Counted from the stretch's first letter, positions 24,683 through 33,822 are shown. The stretch: 40,752 nt of DNA from Candidatus Omnitrophota bacterium (GCA_023247795.1 JAHFFT010000020.1:1-40752), one strand, 5' to 3'. A program made the numbers and translations. Notes: a model not told the origin generated them from the letters alone.

Positions 24683-25087
24683 ATGAGTGGGCCGGGTAAC
24701 AAAAGGAAAATTCTCGTCGTCGATGATTCCGATTTGGAGCGAGAATTGCTCATCGAAGTTTTAAAAGGGGCGGGAGTTAAGAATGAGGTGATTCAGGCGA
24801 GAAACGGCGAGGAGGCGATCGAACTCCTGGGGGCGCGGTACAAAGAAATCGGGATGATCCTGTTAGACTGGCAGATGCCGCAGATGTCGGGTCTTGATTT
24901 TATGCAGGCGGTTGTCAAAGTCCCGAAGGTCGCGGATAAAATCATTGTGATGGTGACGGCCTCGGGGACCGCGGAAGATAAAAAAAAAGCCACTCAGGTT
25001 AATCCCAATCTGGCTGGGTACATCGTAAAACCTTATACACCACAGTCGATTTTAGAAACAATTCAGACTTACGTTGATGTTCAATGA
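24683..25087 (+). CDS. CheY-like single-domain response regulator
   Basis: The 134-residue stand-alone receiver has acidic residues D14/D15 (ILVVDDSD), phospho-Asp D62 in MILLDWQMPQMSGLDF, Thr in VMVTASG and the conserved Lys in GYIVKPYTP. LLDWQMPxMSG with VKPYTP is the typical chemotaxis-type CheY signature. A GAGGATT ribosome site precedes the ATG. It has no output domain, so it acts by protein binding or as a phosphate shuttle between the hybrid kinase and the downstream Hpt protein. Confidence 0.92.
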   Translation: MSGPGNKRKILVVDDSDLERELLIEVLKGAGVKNEVIQARNGEEAIELLGARYKEIGMILLDWQMPQMSGLDFMQAVVKVPKVADKIIVMVTASGTAEDKKKATQVNPNLAGYIVKPYTPQSILETIQTYVDVQ

Positions 25088-25138
25088 TTTTTGGGTGAGG
25101 TGGAACGCCGTAACATCGGGCGTCCAGAAAGGATTCTT

Positions 25139-25747
25139 ATGATGTTTGGATCGAAAAAGAACAGTGAGTTGGAGAGATTTGCCGAGATTTTTGAGGCCGC
25201 GATGGTCAGTTTATTTCTGCAACGCGGTGAGATCAAGTTTAGCGGAGTCCGCAAAGCGCGGAAAAAGATTATGGAATATCAAGGCCGCATGACCGCTGAC
25301 GGTTCGGATAAATTTGTCAATCAGGGGGCCTCGGCCATGACGACAACGAAAACTTATGTGTCCGCGGTCAATTTTTACGCCAACAAAAAAGATTTGGAAA
25401 AAAAGAAAACACTCGGGGCGCTGATCATTTACATCGAGCAATCTTTTTTAGCCAAGTTGATGCAGCTGCTTAAGTATCCGGTGGTTGACGATGAAAGTGA
25501 TGATGCCATGCTGGATTCCGCGGGCACGTTGTGCAATATCATCGCCGGCCGATTCAAATCAGAGGTCGCCAAGGCCGGCTATGTTGAATTGGAAATGTCG
25601 CATTTTATGAATCATCAGAACAAAGCTTTCGACGGGGTGAGTTTTTGCGAAAATGAATTTGATTATTTTGAATTGCAGTTTGATATCAATGACAAAAAAC
25701 GCTTGACGGTGGATATGACCATGGGGACAATTCCTAAAGTTGGGTAA
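25139..25747 (+). CDS. CheX/CheC-like phosphatase-fold protein with altered catalytic motif
   Basis: The ORF track starts at 25091, but AAAGGA just upstream of ATG 25139 fixes the start, giving 202 residues. The C-terminal half has the CheX/CheC pattern MLDSAGTLCNIIAGRFKSEVAKAGY, corresponding to the active-site helix (S-x-x-G-E-I-x-N-I-x-x-G). The catalytic Glu is Thr (T130) while Asn (N133) remains, so CheY-P phosphatase activity is doubtful. An N-terminal helical part of about 80 residues is not typical of CheX. It is placed directly after the CheY gene. Confidence 0.72.
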   Translation: MMFGSKKNSELERFAEIFEAAMVSLFLQRGEIKFSGVRKARKKIMEYQGRMTADGSDKFVNQGASAMTTTKTYVSAVNFYANKKDLEKKKTLGALIIYIEQSFLAKLMQLLKYPVVDDESDDAMLDSAGTLCNIIAGRFKSEVAKAGYVELEMSHFMNHQNKAFDGVSFCENEFDYFELQFDINDKKRLTVDMTMGTIPKVG

Positions 25748-25759
25748 AAAAAGGATCGT

Positions 25760-26128
25760 ATGAACGAAAACAGGTCTGATGATTCATTCCAATTGGATGC
25801 CGAGCAGGTCAGCCAGCAGTTAAAAATTCGGCCGGAAATTTATTTAAAGATTGTGAACAGTTTTGCCAAGACCTTGGATGACAAGATGCAGATGCTGGGT
25901 CAGGCCTTGACGGCGAATGACGCGGAAACGATGCGCAGTATCCTTCATGAACTTAAAGGAACGGCCGGTAATCTCCGATTGTCGAGCATCATTGACAAAC
26001 AATCGGATTTGCATCTTTCCGTTAAGGAAGGGCATTCGCCGGACAAGCTCAAACCGCTTTATGAGGCGTTGAAAAAAGAGTGCTTGAAATTGCAACAGTT
26101 TTTAAGGAAACGGGCTTCGGAACCTTAG
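25760..26128 (+). CDS. Stand-alone Hpt phosphotransfer protein
   Basis: The 122-residue all-helical protein carries the Hpt signature with H63 in MRSILHELKGTAGNLRLSSI, between a first helix pair (IYLKIVNSFAKTLDDKMQMLGQALTAND) and a C-terminal helix pair. Hpt proteins relay phosphoryl groups between receivers. Here it could connect the hybrid kinase's last receiver to the separate CheY-like proteins or to the HD-GYP regulator. It lies 12 bases after the CheX-like gene and 21 before another receiver gene, clearly within one operon. Confidence 0.87.
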   Translation: MNENRSDDSFQLDAEQVSQQLKIRPEIYLKIVNSFAKTLDDKMQMLGQALTANDAETMRSILHELKGTAGNLRLSSIIDKQSDLHLSVKEGHSPDKLKPLYEALKKECLKLQQFLRKRASEP

Positions 26129-26149
26129 CCTTTAGCATGGGGAGGGATC

Positions 26150-26551
26150 ATGCAGAAAATTCTCATTGTCGACGATAATTTTGAGAACCGTCAACTGCTG
26201 GCCGAAATTTTGCGGGAGGTCACCGAATGTGATTTCGCGGCGAGCGGCAAGGAGGCCATTGATGTCTATAATTTTGCTCTGAAGAACAAGCGTCCCTACA
26301 GTTTGATCTTATTGGACATCGAACTGCCCGAGGTGAACGGCCTGGAGATCCTTAGAAAAATTCGGGAAAGTGAAAAGGAAGCGGGTATCGTTTTGGGAGA
26401 CGGGATTATCATCATAATTGTGACCGCTTATGAAAAGCGGTTTCTAGAAGCTTACGAAAAGGGATGCGATGATTATATTTTAAAGCCCATCGACCCTGAG
26501 CTGCTGCTTAAAAAAATTGCTAATCATTTGGAAGAAATTGATCGGGATTGA
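26150..26551 (+). CDS. Single-domain response regulator
   Basis: The 133-residue receiver has D8/D9 (ILIVDDNFENR), phospho-Asp D56 in LILLDIELPEVNGLEIL, the Thr in IIVTAYE and the Lys in YILKPIDPELL. The sequence DDNxxNR with KPID resembles receivers of hybrid kinases and may have originated from one. A strong GGGAGGGATC ribosome site precedes it. It is the last gene of the signalling operon, ahead of the gltA promoter. Confidence 0.9.
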   Translation: MQKILIVDDNFENRQLLAEILREVTECDFAASGKEAIDVYNFALKNKRPYSLILLDIELPEVNGLEILRKIRESEKEAGIVLGDGIIIIIVTAYEKRFLEAYEKGCDDYILKPIDPELLLKKIANHLEEIDRD

Positions 26552-26578
26552 TCTCGTCGATTTTAAGTTTTTTGAGCA

Positions 26579-26607
26579 TTGCAATGGCAAATGCCTTGTC
26601 TTATAAT
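26579..26607 (+). promoter_or_regulatory. Sigma70 promoter of gltA
   Basis: TTGCAA and a perfect TATAAT are separated by 17 bases, with the -10 ending 51 bases before the gltA ATG. This separates the signalling operon from the metabolic block. Confidence 0.75.
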
Positions 26608-26658
26608 GCTTTTACGAGTGTTGCGTTGTTTTCCGTGATCGAGTGAAGAGAAAGAGTC

Positions 26659-27957
26659 ATGCCTCAAGAACCAGAAAAAGCTGAACTTCATCTCAACGGT
26701 AAGACCTTTGAATTCCCCATCGTTACCGGAACCGAAAATGAAAAAGCGATTGATATCGCGAAACTGCGATCAGCGACTTCCTACATCACATTGGATCCGG
26801 GATTTGGAAATACCGGGGCCTGTGAAAGCGCGATCACTTTTCTAGACGGGGAAAAGGGGATCCTGCGATATCGGGGAATTCCCATCGAGCAGATCGCGGA
26901 GCAGGCGACCTTTGTTGAGACGTCTTATCTGCTCATTTATGGCGAACTCCCCAACCGTCTGCAATTAGAGAAATTCTCGAATTCTTTTACTCAGCATGCC
27001 AATCTGCATAAGGACATGCTGAATTTTTTTTCCGGTTACCCGGCGACCGGGCATCCGATGGCCATCCTTTCCTCGATGGTTTGTTCGCTGTCCGCCTATT
27101 ATCCGGAGCTGGTCAACCCGGAGCCTTCCGAAGAAGATGTGGACTTAACAGCCGTTCAATTGTTATCGAAAGTGCGTACGATTGCCGCGCACGCCTATAA
27201 GCGCTCAAGGAATGAGCCGTTTATCCCACCGCGTGCTAATTTGAAATATATCCCTAACTTTTTGCACATGATGTTTTCCTCACCGAAGAAGGATTATGAA
27301 ATTAAGCCGGAGGTCGTGAGTGCGCTCATGACCCTTTTGATCCTGCACGCCGACCATGAGCAGAATTGCAGCACCTCGACGGTCAGGATCGTTGGGAGTT
27401 CATGGGCCAATCTTTTTGCATCGGTCTCCGCTGGGATTTGCGCTTTGTGGGGCCCGTTGCACGGTGGGGCGAATCAAGAGGTGGTGGAAATGTTGGAAGA
27501 AATTGAGAAGGACGGGGGCAACATCAAGAAGTACATTGAGAAGGCGAAGAGTCCGGACAAAAGTTATCGGCTCATGGGGTTCGGTCACCGCGTTTATAAA
27601 AATTTTGACCCGCGGGCCAAAATCATCAAAAAACGGGCCGATGATTTGTTGAATGGGATGGGTATCCATGACCCGTTGTTAGACATCGCGAAAAAGTTGG
27701 AAGAAGCAGTATTGAAAGACGACTATTTTAAAGAACGAAAACTTTACCCGAACGTTGATTTTTACAGTGGGATCATTTACAAGGCCATTGGCATTCCTAC
27801 CAATATGTTTCCGGTCATGTTTGCCATCGGGCGGATGCCGGGTTGGATCGCCCATTGGAAAGAAATGAAAGAAAGTCCCGACTCCAAGATCGGGCGTCCG
27901 CGCCAGATTTACACCGGGCGCACGCTGCGCGATTATATTCCTATCGATCAACGGTAA
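26659..27957 (+). CDS. gltA: Citrate synthase (type II, GltA)
   Basis: Citrate synthase condenses oxaloacetate and acetyl-CoA at the entry of the TCA cycle. The 432-residue protein has the N-terminal beta domain of long bacterial GltA proteins (ITLDPGFGNTGACESAITFLDGEKGILRYRGIPIEQIA). It has the catalytic His in LHADHEQNCSTSTVR, the substrate-binding LWGPLHGGANQEVV, the family signature GFGHRVYKNFDPRAK, and NVDFYSGIIYKAIGIP with the catalytic Asp. Length and organisation match hexameric NADH-regulated GltA. It has its own promoter. Confidence 0.97.
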   Translation: MPQEPEKAELHLNGKTFEFPIVTGTENEKAIDIAKLRSATSYITLDPGFGNTGACESAITFLDGEKGILRYRGIPIEQIAEQATFVETSYLLIYGELPNRLQLEKFSNSFTQHANLHKDMLNFFSGYPATGHPMAILSSMVCSLSAYYPELVNPEPSEEDVDLTAVQLLSKVRTIAAHAYKRSRNEPFIPPRANLKYIPNFLHMMFSSPKKDYEIKPEVVSALMTLLILHADHEQNCSTSTVRIVGSSWANLFASVSAGICALWGPLHGGANQEVVEMLEEIEKDGGNIKKYIEKAKSPDKSYRLMGFGHRVYKNFDPRAKIIKKRADDLLNGMGIHDPLLDIAKKLEEAVLKDDYFKERKLYPNVDFYSGIIYKAIGIPTNMFPVMFAIGRMPGWIAHWKEMKESPDSKIGRPRQIYTGRTLRDYIPIDQR

Positions 27958-27987
27958 TCAAAATTTTTAAACGAAGGGAGTTTAGCT

Positions 27988-29442
27988 GTGATTCAGTTCC
28001 GATCTGCCGCAAAATTTGATAAACCCTTTTTGGTTGTTTTTATGGAAAAGTCGCAGTGGAAGAAGAAAGACTGGCCGTACATCAAAAGCGCGCCGGTCCA
28101 TCGGCTGTTGGAGGATTTGCGAAATTCCGGACACTTTACCGCCGACGCAGCGGAAATTTTTCCGCTCGCGACGGTTCGCCAAGCCATCATCCTCGTCGGT
28201 GTTGGAGAAAAGAAGGATTTGACGCCAACGTCTTTGCGTAAGATTGTTCGTGGCGTATTTTTAAGTTCTTACTTAAAGTCGGCGGCAGCGATTGAGGTTG
28301 TTCCCTTTGAACAAAAGGATTCCGTTGTTCAAGGGATCATCGACGGTTATTTGATCGGCACTTATGTTTGGGAAAAATATCGCACCGTTGGCAAGGCGGT
28401 GAATGGCATAAAGAACAGAGAAATCCATTTGGTTTGTTTGCAAAAGAAACTTTATGAGGAACAGAGCGCGATTTGCAATGGCGTTAATTTTGCCAGAGAT
28501 TTGATCAATGATAACGCGGATGAGGTCACCTCGATGCGTATTGAAAAAACGATCTTGGATTCGCTCAAAGGACAGCAGGATGTCAAGGTCGAGATTTTGA
28601 ATCAAAAAGAATTGAAACAGCAAGGGCTGAATCTGCATCTGGCGGTGAATCAAGGGAGTGATAAGGAGCCGAAGCTGATCATTGTGAAATATCGAGGGGC
28701 CGGGAAAAAGGACGCGTACACGGCACTTATTGGGAAGGGGATGACTTTTGATACCGGAGGGCTGAACCTTAAGCCGACCGGGTCTATTGAAAATATGCGC
28801 CTCGACATGAGCGGGGCCGCGGCGGTGGTGGGGACGCTCAAAAATATTTTGGCGTTAAAGCCGAAAAGAAATATCATTTTTGTCTGTGCTTTGGCGGAGA
28901 ACGTGATCGGTAGCCGCGCCTATAAACCCGGAGACGTCTTTAAAAGTTTGAACGGAAAGACCGTTGAGATCGGCAACACCGACGCGGAAGGCCGATTGGT
29001 TTTAGCCGATGCCATTTCTTATATCGTAAAAAAGTATCAACCGAAACAGATCATTGATATCGCTACCTTAACCGGCGCCTGCCTCATTGCTTTGGGTTAT
29101 GACTATAGTGGACTGGTCAGTAACGATGATGTTCTCGCCCGTAAGCTTTTGCAAGCAGCCAATACAACCGATGACCGAGCGTGGCGACTTCCCAGTTATC
29201 CGGAAATCAGTGAATATATCAAATCCGAGATCGCCGACATTCGAAATACCGGACTTCCTAAGGGAGCGGCAGGCGCTTTGACCGCGGCGGAATTTTTGCG
29301 GCAGTTTGTCGAAGACACCAAATGGGCGCATCTGGACATCGCTGGTAGTTCTTTTTGCGACGGTAAAGGGCGATTTTACTACGGCCACGGAGCTACCGGA
29401 GCTGGGGTCAGATTATTAACTGAGTTCCTTCGCAATCAATAG
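27988..29442 (+). CDS. pepA: Leucyl aminopeptidase (M17)
   Basis: The 484-residue protein starts at GTG 27988, preceded by GAAGGGAG. It has the variable N-terminal domain followed by the catalytic domain with two-metal ligands and active-site residues in ALIGKGMTFDTGGLNLKP, MRLDMSGAAAVVGTL and the family signature NTDAEGRLVLADAI. AHLDIAGSSFC and GATGAGVRLLTEFL close the domain. It releases N-terminal amino acids in peptide turnover, and some homologues also bind DNA. The stop is immediately followed by the nfeD ATG with no intervening base. Confidence 0.95.
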   Translation: MIQFRSAAKFDKPFLVVFMEKSQWKKKDWPYIKSAPVHRLLEDLRNSGHFTADAAEIFPLATVRQAIILVGVGEKKDLTPTSLRKIVRGVFLSSYLKSAAAIEVVPFEQKDSVVQGIIDGYLIGTYVWEKYRTVGKAVNGIKNREIHLVCLQKKLYEEQSAICNGVNFARDLINDNADEVTSMRIEKTILDSLKGQQDVKVEILNQKELKQQGLNLHLAVNQGSDKEPKLIIVKYRGAGKKDAYTALIGKGMTFDTGGLNLKPTGSIENMRLDMSGAAAVVGTLKNILALKPKRNIIFVCALAENVIGSRAYKPGDVFKSLNGKTVEIGNTDAEGRLVLADAISYIVKKYQPKQIIDIATLTGACLIALGYDYSGLVSNDDVLARKLLQAANTTDDRAWRLPSYPEISEYIKSEIADIRNTGLPKGAAGALTAAEFLRQFVEDTKWAHLDIAGSSFCDGKGRFYYGHGATGAGVRLLTEFLRNQ

Positions 29443-30048
29443 ATGAACATCCTAAATCATTTGGCGGAACCCAATACGATTTATCTTTTGATGATGTTGG
29501 GATTTTATGCCCTTCTTTATGAAGTGACGCATCCCGGATTTGGTGTCCCGGGGATCCTTGGGATTATTTTTTTGGTCTTGTCTTTTTCCAGTTTGCAGGC
29601 CATGCCAGTCAATTACGTTGGTTTAGCACTCATCATTCTGGGAATAATACTTTTTGTCGTCGAGGCCTTGCTTCCGGGACTAGGATTTTTTGCCATCGGC
29701 GGACTTGCTACGATGGTTTACGGATCGATCATTTTATTTGATTCCGGCCGAATGCCAACAGGGGTCTCCTTATCTTTGATTTTAACGTTGACCGCGACAA
29801 CCGCCGCGATCACGATTTTTTTGTTGAGGGCGGTCATGCGGGTTCATCGTTCCAAGGTCAAGACCGGTGAGCGCGGCATGATCGGTGAACAGGGAGAAAC
29901 GAAGCAGGATTTGCTGCCGGGAAAAGTTGGAAAGGTATTTGTTCACGGCGAAATATGGAACGCGATTTCCGACGAGATCATTAAAAAGTCGGAAAGGATC
30001 GTCGTTGAAAAAATTAAGGGGTTACAGCTCAAAGTGCGAAAGGAGTAA
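29443..30048 (+). CDS. NfeD-like membrane protein (short form)
   Basis: The 201-residue protein has three to four membrane segments: NTIYLLMMLGFYALLYEV, GFGVPGILGIIFLVLSFSSL, NYVGLALIILGIILFVVEALLPGLGFFAIGGLATMVYGSIIL and SLSLILTLTATTAAITIFLLRAVM. A soluble OB-fold NfeD domain follows (GERGMIGEQGETKQDLLPGKVGKVFVHGEIWNAISDEIIKKSERIVVEKIKGLQLKV). The ClpP-like protease domain of long NfeD is absent. NfeD and slipin genes are a classic pair, and the slipin gene follows 3 bases later. The pair probably forms a membrane microdomain complex. Confidence 0.92.
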   Translation: MNILNHLAEPNTIYLLMMLGFYALLYEVTHPGFGVPGILGIIFLVLSFSSLQAMPVNYVGLALIILGIILFVVEALLPGLGFFAIGGLATMVYGSIILFDSGRMPTGVSLSLILTLTATTAAITIFLLRAVMRVHRSKVKTGERGMIGEQGETKQDLLPGKVGKVFVHGEIWNAISDEIIKKSERIVVEKIKGLQLKVRKE

Positions 30049-30051
30049 GTC

Positions 30052-30801
30052 ATGCCATTTTTTGTTGTTTTGGTTATGGTCGCGTTTTGGTTGTTCAGCA
30101 GTATCCGGATTTTGAACGAATATGAACTGGCGGTTGTTTATCGTCTGGGACGGGTCTTGGACAAACCAAAGGGGCCGGGTTTGATTTTAGTTTTTTGGCC
30201 GATCGACCGGGCCGTGGTCGTGAGTTTGCGTCTTTATACCCTAGATGTTCCGCCGCAAGATGTGATCACCAAAGACAACGTTTCCGCGAAGGTGAACGCG
30301 GTTGTTTATTTCAAGGTGATTGATCCGATCAAGGCGCAGATCGAAGTGCAGGATTATCAATACGCGACGTCGCAGATGGCGCAGACAACGCTGCGCAGCA
30401 TCTTAGGCGAGATGGAATTGGATGACCTTTTGGCAGAGCGGGAAAAAATCAATAACCGTTTGCAGACAATTTTAGATCAGGCGACAGACCCTTGGGGTGT
30501 TAAGGTCTCGCACGTGGAGTTGAAACACGTGGATATCTCGGAAAATTTACGTCGGGCCATGGCGCGTCAGGCCGAGGCCGAACGTGAGCGCCGTGGAAAA
30601 ATCATCGCCGCGGAAGGGGAATTGCAGGCGGCTGAAAAAATCCGTATGGCGGCGGAAGAAATGTCCAAATCGCCCATGGCCTTGCAACTGCGTTATCTGC
30701 AGACGCTGGTCGAGATCGGGGCGGAGAATAACACCACAACACTTTTCCCGATTCCTATTGACATGTTAAATTATTTCACGCAAAATCAAAAAAATAAATA
30801 A
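30052..30801 (+). CDS. Slipin (stomatin/prohibitin homologue)
   Basis: The 249-residue SPFH protein has one N-terminal membrane segment ([16 protein letters not shown]). The stomatin core follows: [57 protein letters not shown], then a coiled-coil region [31 protein letters not shown] and the C-terminal [11 protein letters not shown]. It is the functional partner of NfeD. The long NfeD partners of some slipins cleave them, but this NfeD lacks that domain, so only a structural role is likely. Confidence 0.94.
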   Translation: MPFFVVLVMVAFWLFSSIRILNEYELAVVYRLGRVLDKPKGPGLILVFWPIDRAVVVSLRLYTLDVPPQDVITKDNVSAKVNAVVYFKVIDPIKAQIEVQDYQYATSQMAQTTLRSILGEMELDDLLAEREKINNRLQTILDQATDPWGVKVSHVELKHVDISENLRRAMARQAEAERERRGKIIAAEGELQAAEKIRMAAEEMSKSPMALQLRYLQTLVEIGAENNTTTLFPIPIDMLNYFTQNQKNK

Positions 30802-30815
30802 TCGCACGTCGCAGG

Positions 30816-30837
30816 TCCCTAATGGCTCCCTAATGGC
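30816..30837. repeat. Tandem duplication of 11 bp before fumC
   Basis: TCCCTAATGGC occurs twice head to tail. The second copy supplies the ATG at 30833 used in the ORF track, which makes that upstream start suspect. Confidence 0.8.
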
Positions 30838-30850
30838 GCAGAGGAAGAAA

Positions 30851-32245
30851 ATGGAATATCGTAAAGAATCCGACAGTATGGGTGAAGTTCAAGTCGCCGC
30901 CGATAAGTATTACGGCGCGCAGACGTTGCGATCCTTGACGCATTTTGCTATTGGCACCGAACGGATGCCACTTGAAATCATCCGCGCTTTTGGCATTCTA
31001 AAAAAGGCCGCGGCGTTGACGAATCAGGACTTGAAGCTCTTGCCAAAAGATAAAGTGAAGCTCATTGTCCAGGCTGCTGAGGAAGTGATCAGCGGTCAAC
31101 TCGACGATCATTTTCCATTAGTCGTCTGGCAGACCGGCAGCGGGACCCAGTCCAACATGAACGTCAATGAAGTCATTTCCAACCGCGCGATTGAATTGGC
31201 CAAAGGGGTCATGGGTAGCAAAAAGCCAATCCATCCCAATGATGACGTCAATAAGGCCCAATCTTCGAATGACACTTTTCCGACGGCCATGCACATCGCT
31301 GCTGTCGAGGCTTTGCATGAATATTTGATTCCTTCTTTAGAACATTTGACTGAGGCGTTTGCTAAAAAGAAAAAAGAATTCAACTCTATCATCAAAATCG
31401 GCCGTACGCATTTGATGGACGCCGTGCCTTTGAGTTTTGGTCAGGAATTTTCCGGATATGTTCAGCAATTAGAATACGGTTTAAAACGGATTGATGGTTG
31501 TCTGCCCAGGTTGTATGAACTGGCGATCGGTGGGACCGCGGTCGGAACCGGTCTAAATACGCATCCGGATTTTCCGGAAAAAGTCGCGGAAAAGATCGCC
31601 AAACTGACAAATAAACCATTTGTCAGCGCCCGCAATAAATTTGAATCGTTGGCAGCGCACGATGCCCTCGTCGAGCTGAGTGGGGTTCTTAAAACCATTG
31701 CCGCTTCCTTAATGAAGATCGCAAATGATGTCCGTTGGCTTGGGTCGGGGCCGCGTTGCGGACTGGCGGAACTGATCTTACCGGAGAATGAGCCAGGCAG
31801 TTCAATCATGCCGGGGAAGGTCAATCCAACTCAGTGTGAGGCCATGACCATGGTTTGTGTTCAGGTCATGGGGAACGATGTCGCGGTTAATTTTGGCGGT
31901 GCCAGTGGGAATTTTGAATTGAATGTCTACAAACCCGTGATCATTTACAACATCTTGCAATCGATCCGGCTTTTGGGTAATGCCTGTCAAAGTTTTGCCG
32001 ATCATTGCATTGTTGATTTGAAAGTCAACAAAGGTCAAGTCGAGAATTATGTCAAGAATTCGCTCATGCTGGTCACCGCGTTAAATCCCCATATCGGCTA
32101 CGATAAGGCCGCCAAAATCGCTAAAAAGGCTTTTACGGAAAATAAAAGTCTCAAAGCGGCCGGCGTTGAACTCGGCTTTCTTACGCCTGCTGAATTTGAT
32201 AAATGGGTTCGTCCGCAGGACATGATCAAACCTTCCGATCTTTAA
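30851..32245 (+). CDS. fumC: Class II fumarate hydratase
   Basis: FumC catalyses reversible hydration of fumarate to malate. I start at ATG 30851 (464 aa) because GAGGA lies 5 bases upstream and the protein then begins [28 protein letters not shown], as in other FumC proteins. The track start at 30833 arises from an 11-bp duplication. Other motifs are [55 protein letters not shown], the superfamily signature [16 protein letters not shown], and [16 protein letters not shown]. It belongs to the central-metabolism block with gltA and ald. Confidence 0.96.
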   Translation: MEYRKESDSMGEVQVAADKYYGAQTLRSLTHFAIGTERMPLEIIRAFGILKKAAALTNQDLKLLPKDKVKLIVQAAEEVISGQLDDHFPLVVWQTGSGTQSNMNVNEVISNRAIELAKGVMGSKKPIHPNDDVNKAQSSNDTFPTAMHIAAVEALHEYLIPSLEHLTEAFAKKKKEFNSIIKIGRTHLMDAVPLSFGQEFSGYVQQLEYGLKRIDGCLPRLYELAIGGTAVGTGLNTHPDFPEKVAEKIAKLTNKPFVSARNKFESLAAHDALVELSGVLKTIAASLMKIANDVRWLGSGPRCGLAELILPENEPGSSIMPGKVNPTQCEAMTMVCVQVMGNDVAVNFGGASGNFELNVYKPVIIYNILQSIRLLGNACQSFADHCIVDLKVNKGQVENYVKNSLMLVTALNPHIGYDKAAKIAKKAFTENKSLKAAGVELGFLTPAEFDKWVRPQDMIKPSDL

Positions 32246-32259
32246 CCATTGGAGATGAA

Positions 32260-33363
32260 ATGATTATTGGCATCCCAAAAGAAATCAAAAATAATGAATA
32301 CCGCGTGAGTTTATTGCCCGTTGGTGTTGAGATGTTAAAAAAGGCCGGGCATAAGGTCATTGTCGAAACCAAAGCAGGGATAGGCAGCGGTTTTTCTGAT
32401 CAGGAATATCGCGAAAGTGGCGCTGAGATTGTCTCTTCGGCCAAGGCGGTTTACAGTCGAGCCCAGATGATCATTAAAATCAAAGAGCCAGAGCCGCGCG
32501 AGTTTTCTTATCTGCGCGAAGGGCAGATCGTATTTACTTTTTTTCATTTTGCCGCGAGTCGAAAGTTGACAGAGGCGATGCTGAAACGAAAAATCATTGC
32601 TTTTGCCTACGAAACTTTACAAGATGAAAAAGGGGATTTGCCTTGCCTCACGCCAATGAGTGAAGTGGCCGGTCGTATGGCCGTGCATGAGGGGGCGAAA
32701 TATTTGGAAGAGCCGATGAAGGGTCGGGGGATTTTACTCGCCGGGGTCCCTGGTGTGGCACCTGCCGAAGTTGTGATTTTAGGTGCTGGAGTGGTTGGCG
32801 CCAATGCTTGTAAGATGGCGGCGGGTTTGGGGGCCAATGTCACGATTTTAGATACCAATCTGAACCGGCTGCGTTACCTTGATGAAATCATGCCACCCAA
32901 TGTCCATACGCTCATGAGCAACGCGCACACGATTCGCGACTCGGTCATGAAGGCGGATTTGGTGATCGGCTGTGTCCTTCTGCGGGGTGCAAAAGCCCCA
33001 CAGCTTGTTGATCGGAAACTTGTTAAGAAAATGAAGCCTGGGGCAGTGATTGTTGATGTGGCCATTGACCAGGGCGGGTGTATCGCGACCAGCCGGCCAA
33101 CGACCCATGAAAACCCGACTTATGTCGTCGATGAAGTCGTTCACTATTGTGTCACTAACATGCCGGGAGCAGTGGCCCGGACCAGTACCTACGCCTTGAC
33201 GAACGCAACTTTACCGTATATCCTTGTCTTAGCAAAAGATGGGTTTCCAAAATGTCTTAAGACCTCAAACGCGTTAAAACGGGCTTTAAACATGGTTAAA
33301 GGACAGGTCGTTATCAAAGAAGTCGCGGAGACCTTTAACCTACCATTAGCGCAGATTGCTTAA
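32260..33363 (+). CDS. ald: Alanine dehydrogenase
   Basis: Ald interconverts L-alanine and pyruvate plus ammonia with NAD. I start at ATG 32260, after GGAG, rather than the track start 32203, giving 367 residues and the expected N-terminus MIIGIPKEIKNNEYRVSLLPVGVEML. Catalytic and binding motifs include KIKEPEPREFSYLREGQIVFTFFHFAAS (Lys and His), the Rossmann VVILGAGVVGANACKMAAGLGANVTILD, and DVAIDQGGCIATSRPTTHENPTYVVDEVVHYCVTNMPGAVARTST. The ammonia balance links it plausibly to the arginine pathway of this genome. Confidence 0.96.
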   Translation: MIIGIPKEIKNNEYRVSLLPVGVEMLKKAGHKVIVETKAGIGSGFSDQEYRESGAEIVSSAKAVYSRAQMIIKIKEPEPREFSYLREGQIVFTFFHFAASRKLTEAMLKRKIIAFAYETLQDEKGDLPCLTPMSEVAGRMAVHEGAKYLEEPMKGRGILLAGVPGVAPAEVVILGAGVVGANACKMAAGLGANVTILDTNLNRLRYLDEIMPPNVHTLMSNAHTIRDSVMKADLVIGCVLLRGAKAPQLVDRKLVKKMKPGAVIVDVAIDQGGCIATSRPTTHENPTYVVDEVVHYCVTNMPGAVARTSTYALTNATLPYILVLAKDGFPKCLKTSNALKRALNMVKGQVVIKEVAETFNLPLAQIA

Positions 33364-33379
33364 GAAAGGAATGACGGAC

Positions 33380-33766
33380 ATGGTTAAGTTTGGAGATGAA
33401 CGAAGACAATCCTCACGCGCTAAACGGATTTTGAGTATCCAGTATCGTTTAGCCAAGGGGCAGTCCAGCAAGGACCGCGATGTGCGTTGGCATTTGTCCA
33501 CAACCCATGATATGAGTGCCATGGGTTTATCGTTTTTATCCGACGTACCCTATCAGATCGATGATGTTCTTGAGTTGCAGGTCGTGATGTCGGGGATCCT
33601 GGATATTTTCAAAGGTCACGCTCGGGTCATGCGCATTGAGAAGAAAGAAACCGGAGTGTATTTTTTGATTGGTTTGGAATTTGTTGAAGATCGTCCAGTT
33701 CGGCAGCGGACCGCGAAATCGGAGGAGGTCAGTACCGATCGTTTGAAAGAAATTAAGAATTCATAA
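33380..33766 (+). CDS. PilZ-domain protein (c-di-GMP binding)
   Basis: I start at ATG 33380, because AAAGGA is directly adjacent to ATG 33371 but correctly spaced for 33380, giving 128 residues. The PilZ pattern is visible: an Arg-rich start DERRQSSRAKRILSIQYRL, then HLSTTHDMSAMGLSFLSD (D/NxSxxG) and ILDIFKGHARVMRIEKKETGVYFLIGLEFVE. It is a likely c-di-GMP receptor acting alone. It is the final gene of the gltA-ald block and is followed by an intrinsic terminator. The HD-GYP protein at 21329 would lower its ligand. Confidence 0.83.
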   Translation: MVKFGDERRQSSRAKRILSIQYRLAKGQSSKDRDVRWHLSTTHDMSAMGLSFLSDVPYQIDDVLELQVVMSGILDIFKGHARVMRIEKKETGVYFLIGLEFVEDRPVRQRTAKSEEVSTDRLKEIKNS

Positions 33767-33795
33767 TCGATGGATAAAATTGGTATTAACGCAGA

Positions 33796-33822
33796 CCCTC
33801 AGCTTTAACTTGAGGGTTTTTT
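33796..33822 (+). terminator. Intrinsic terminator after the PilZ gene
   Basis: CCCTCA and TGAGGG pair around a 9-base loop and are followed by T6. It ends about 38 bases before the promoter of the ferredoxin-NADP reductase gene. Confidence 0.8.

Noticed and set aside
26555-26575. Possible terminator hairpin after the last receiver gene
   Set aside because: Only short imperfect GATC pairings ahead of the T6 run; the stem is too weak to call.
31108-31824. Several minus-strand ORFs opposite fumC
   Set aside because: Antisense shadows of a canonical fumC; no ribosome sites or motifs.
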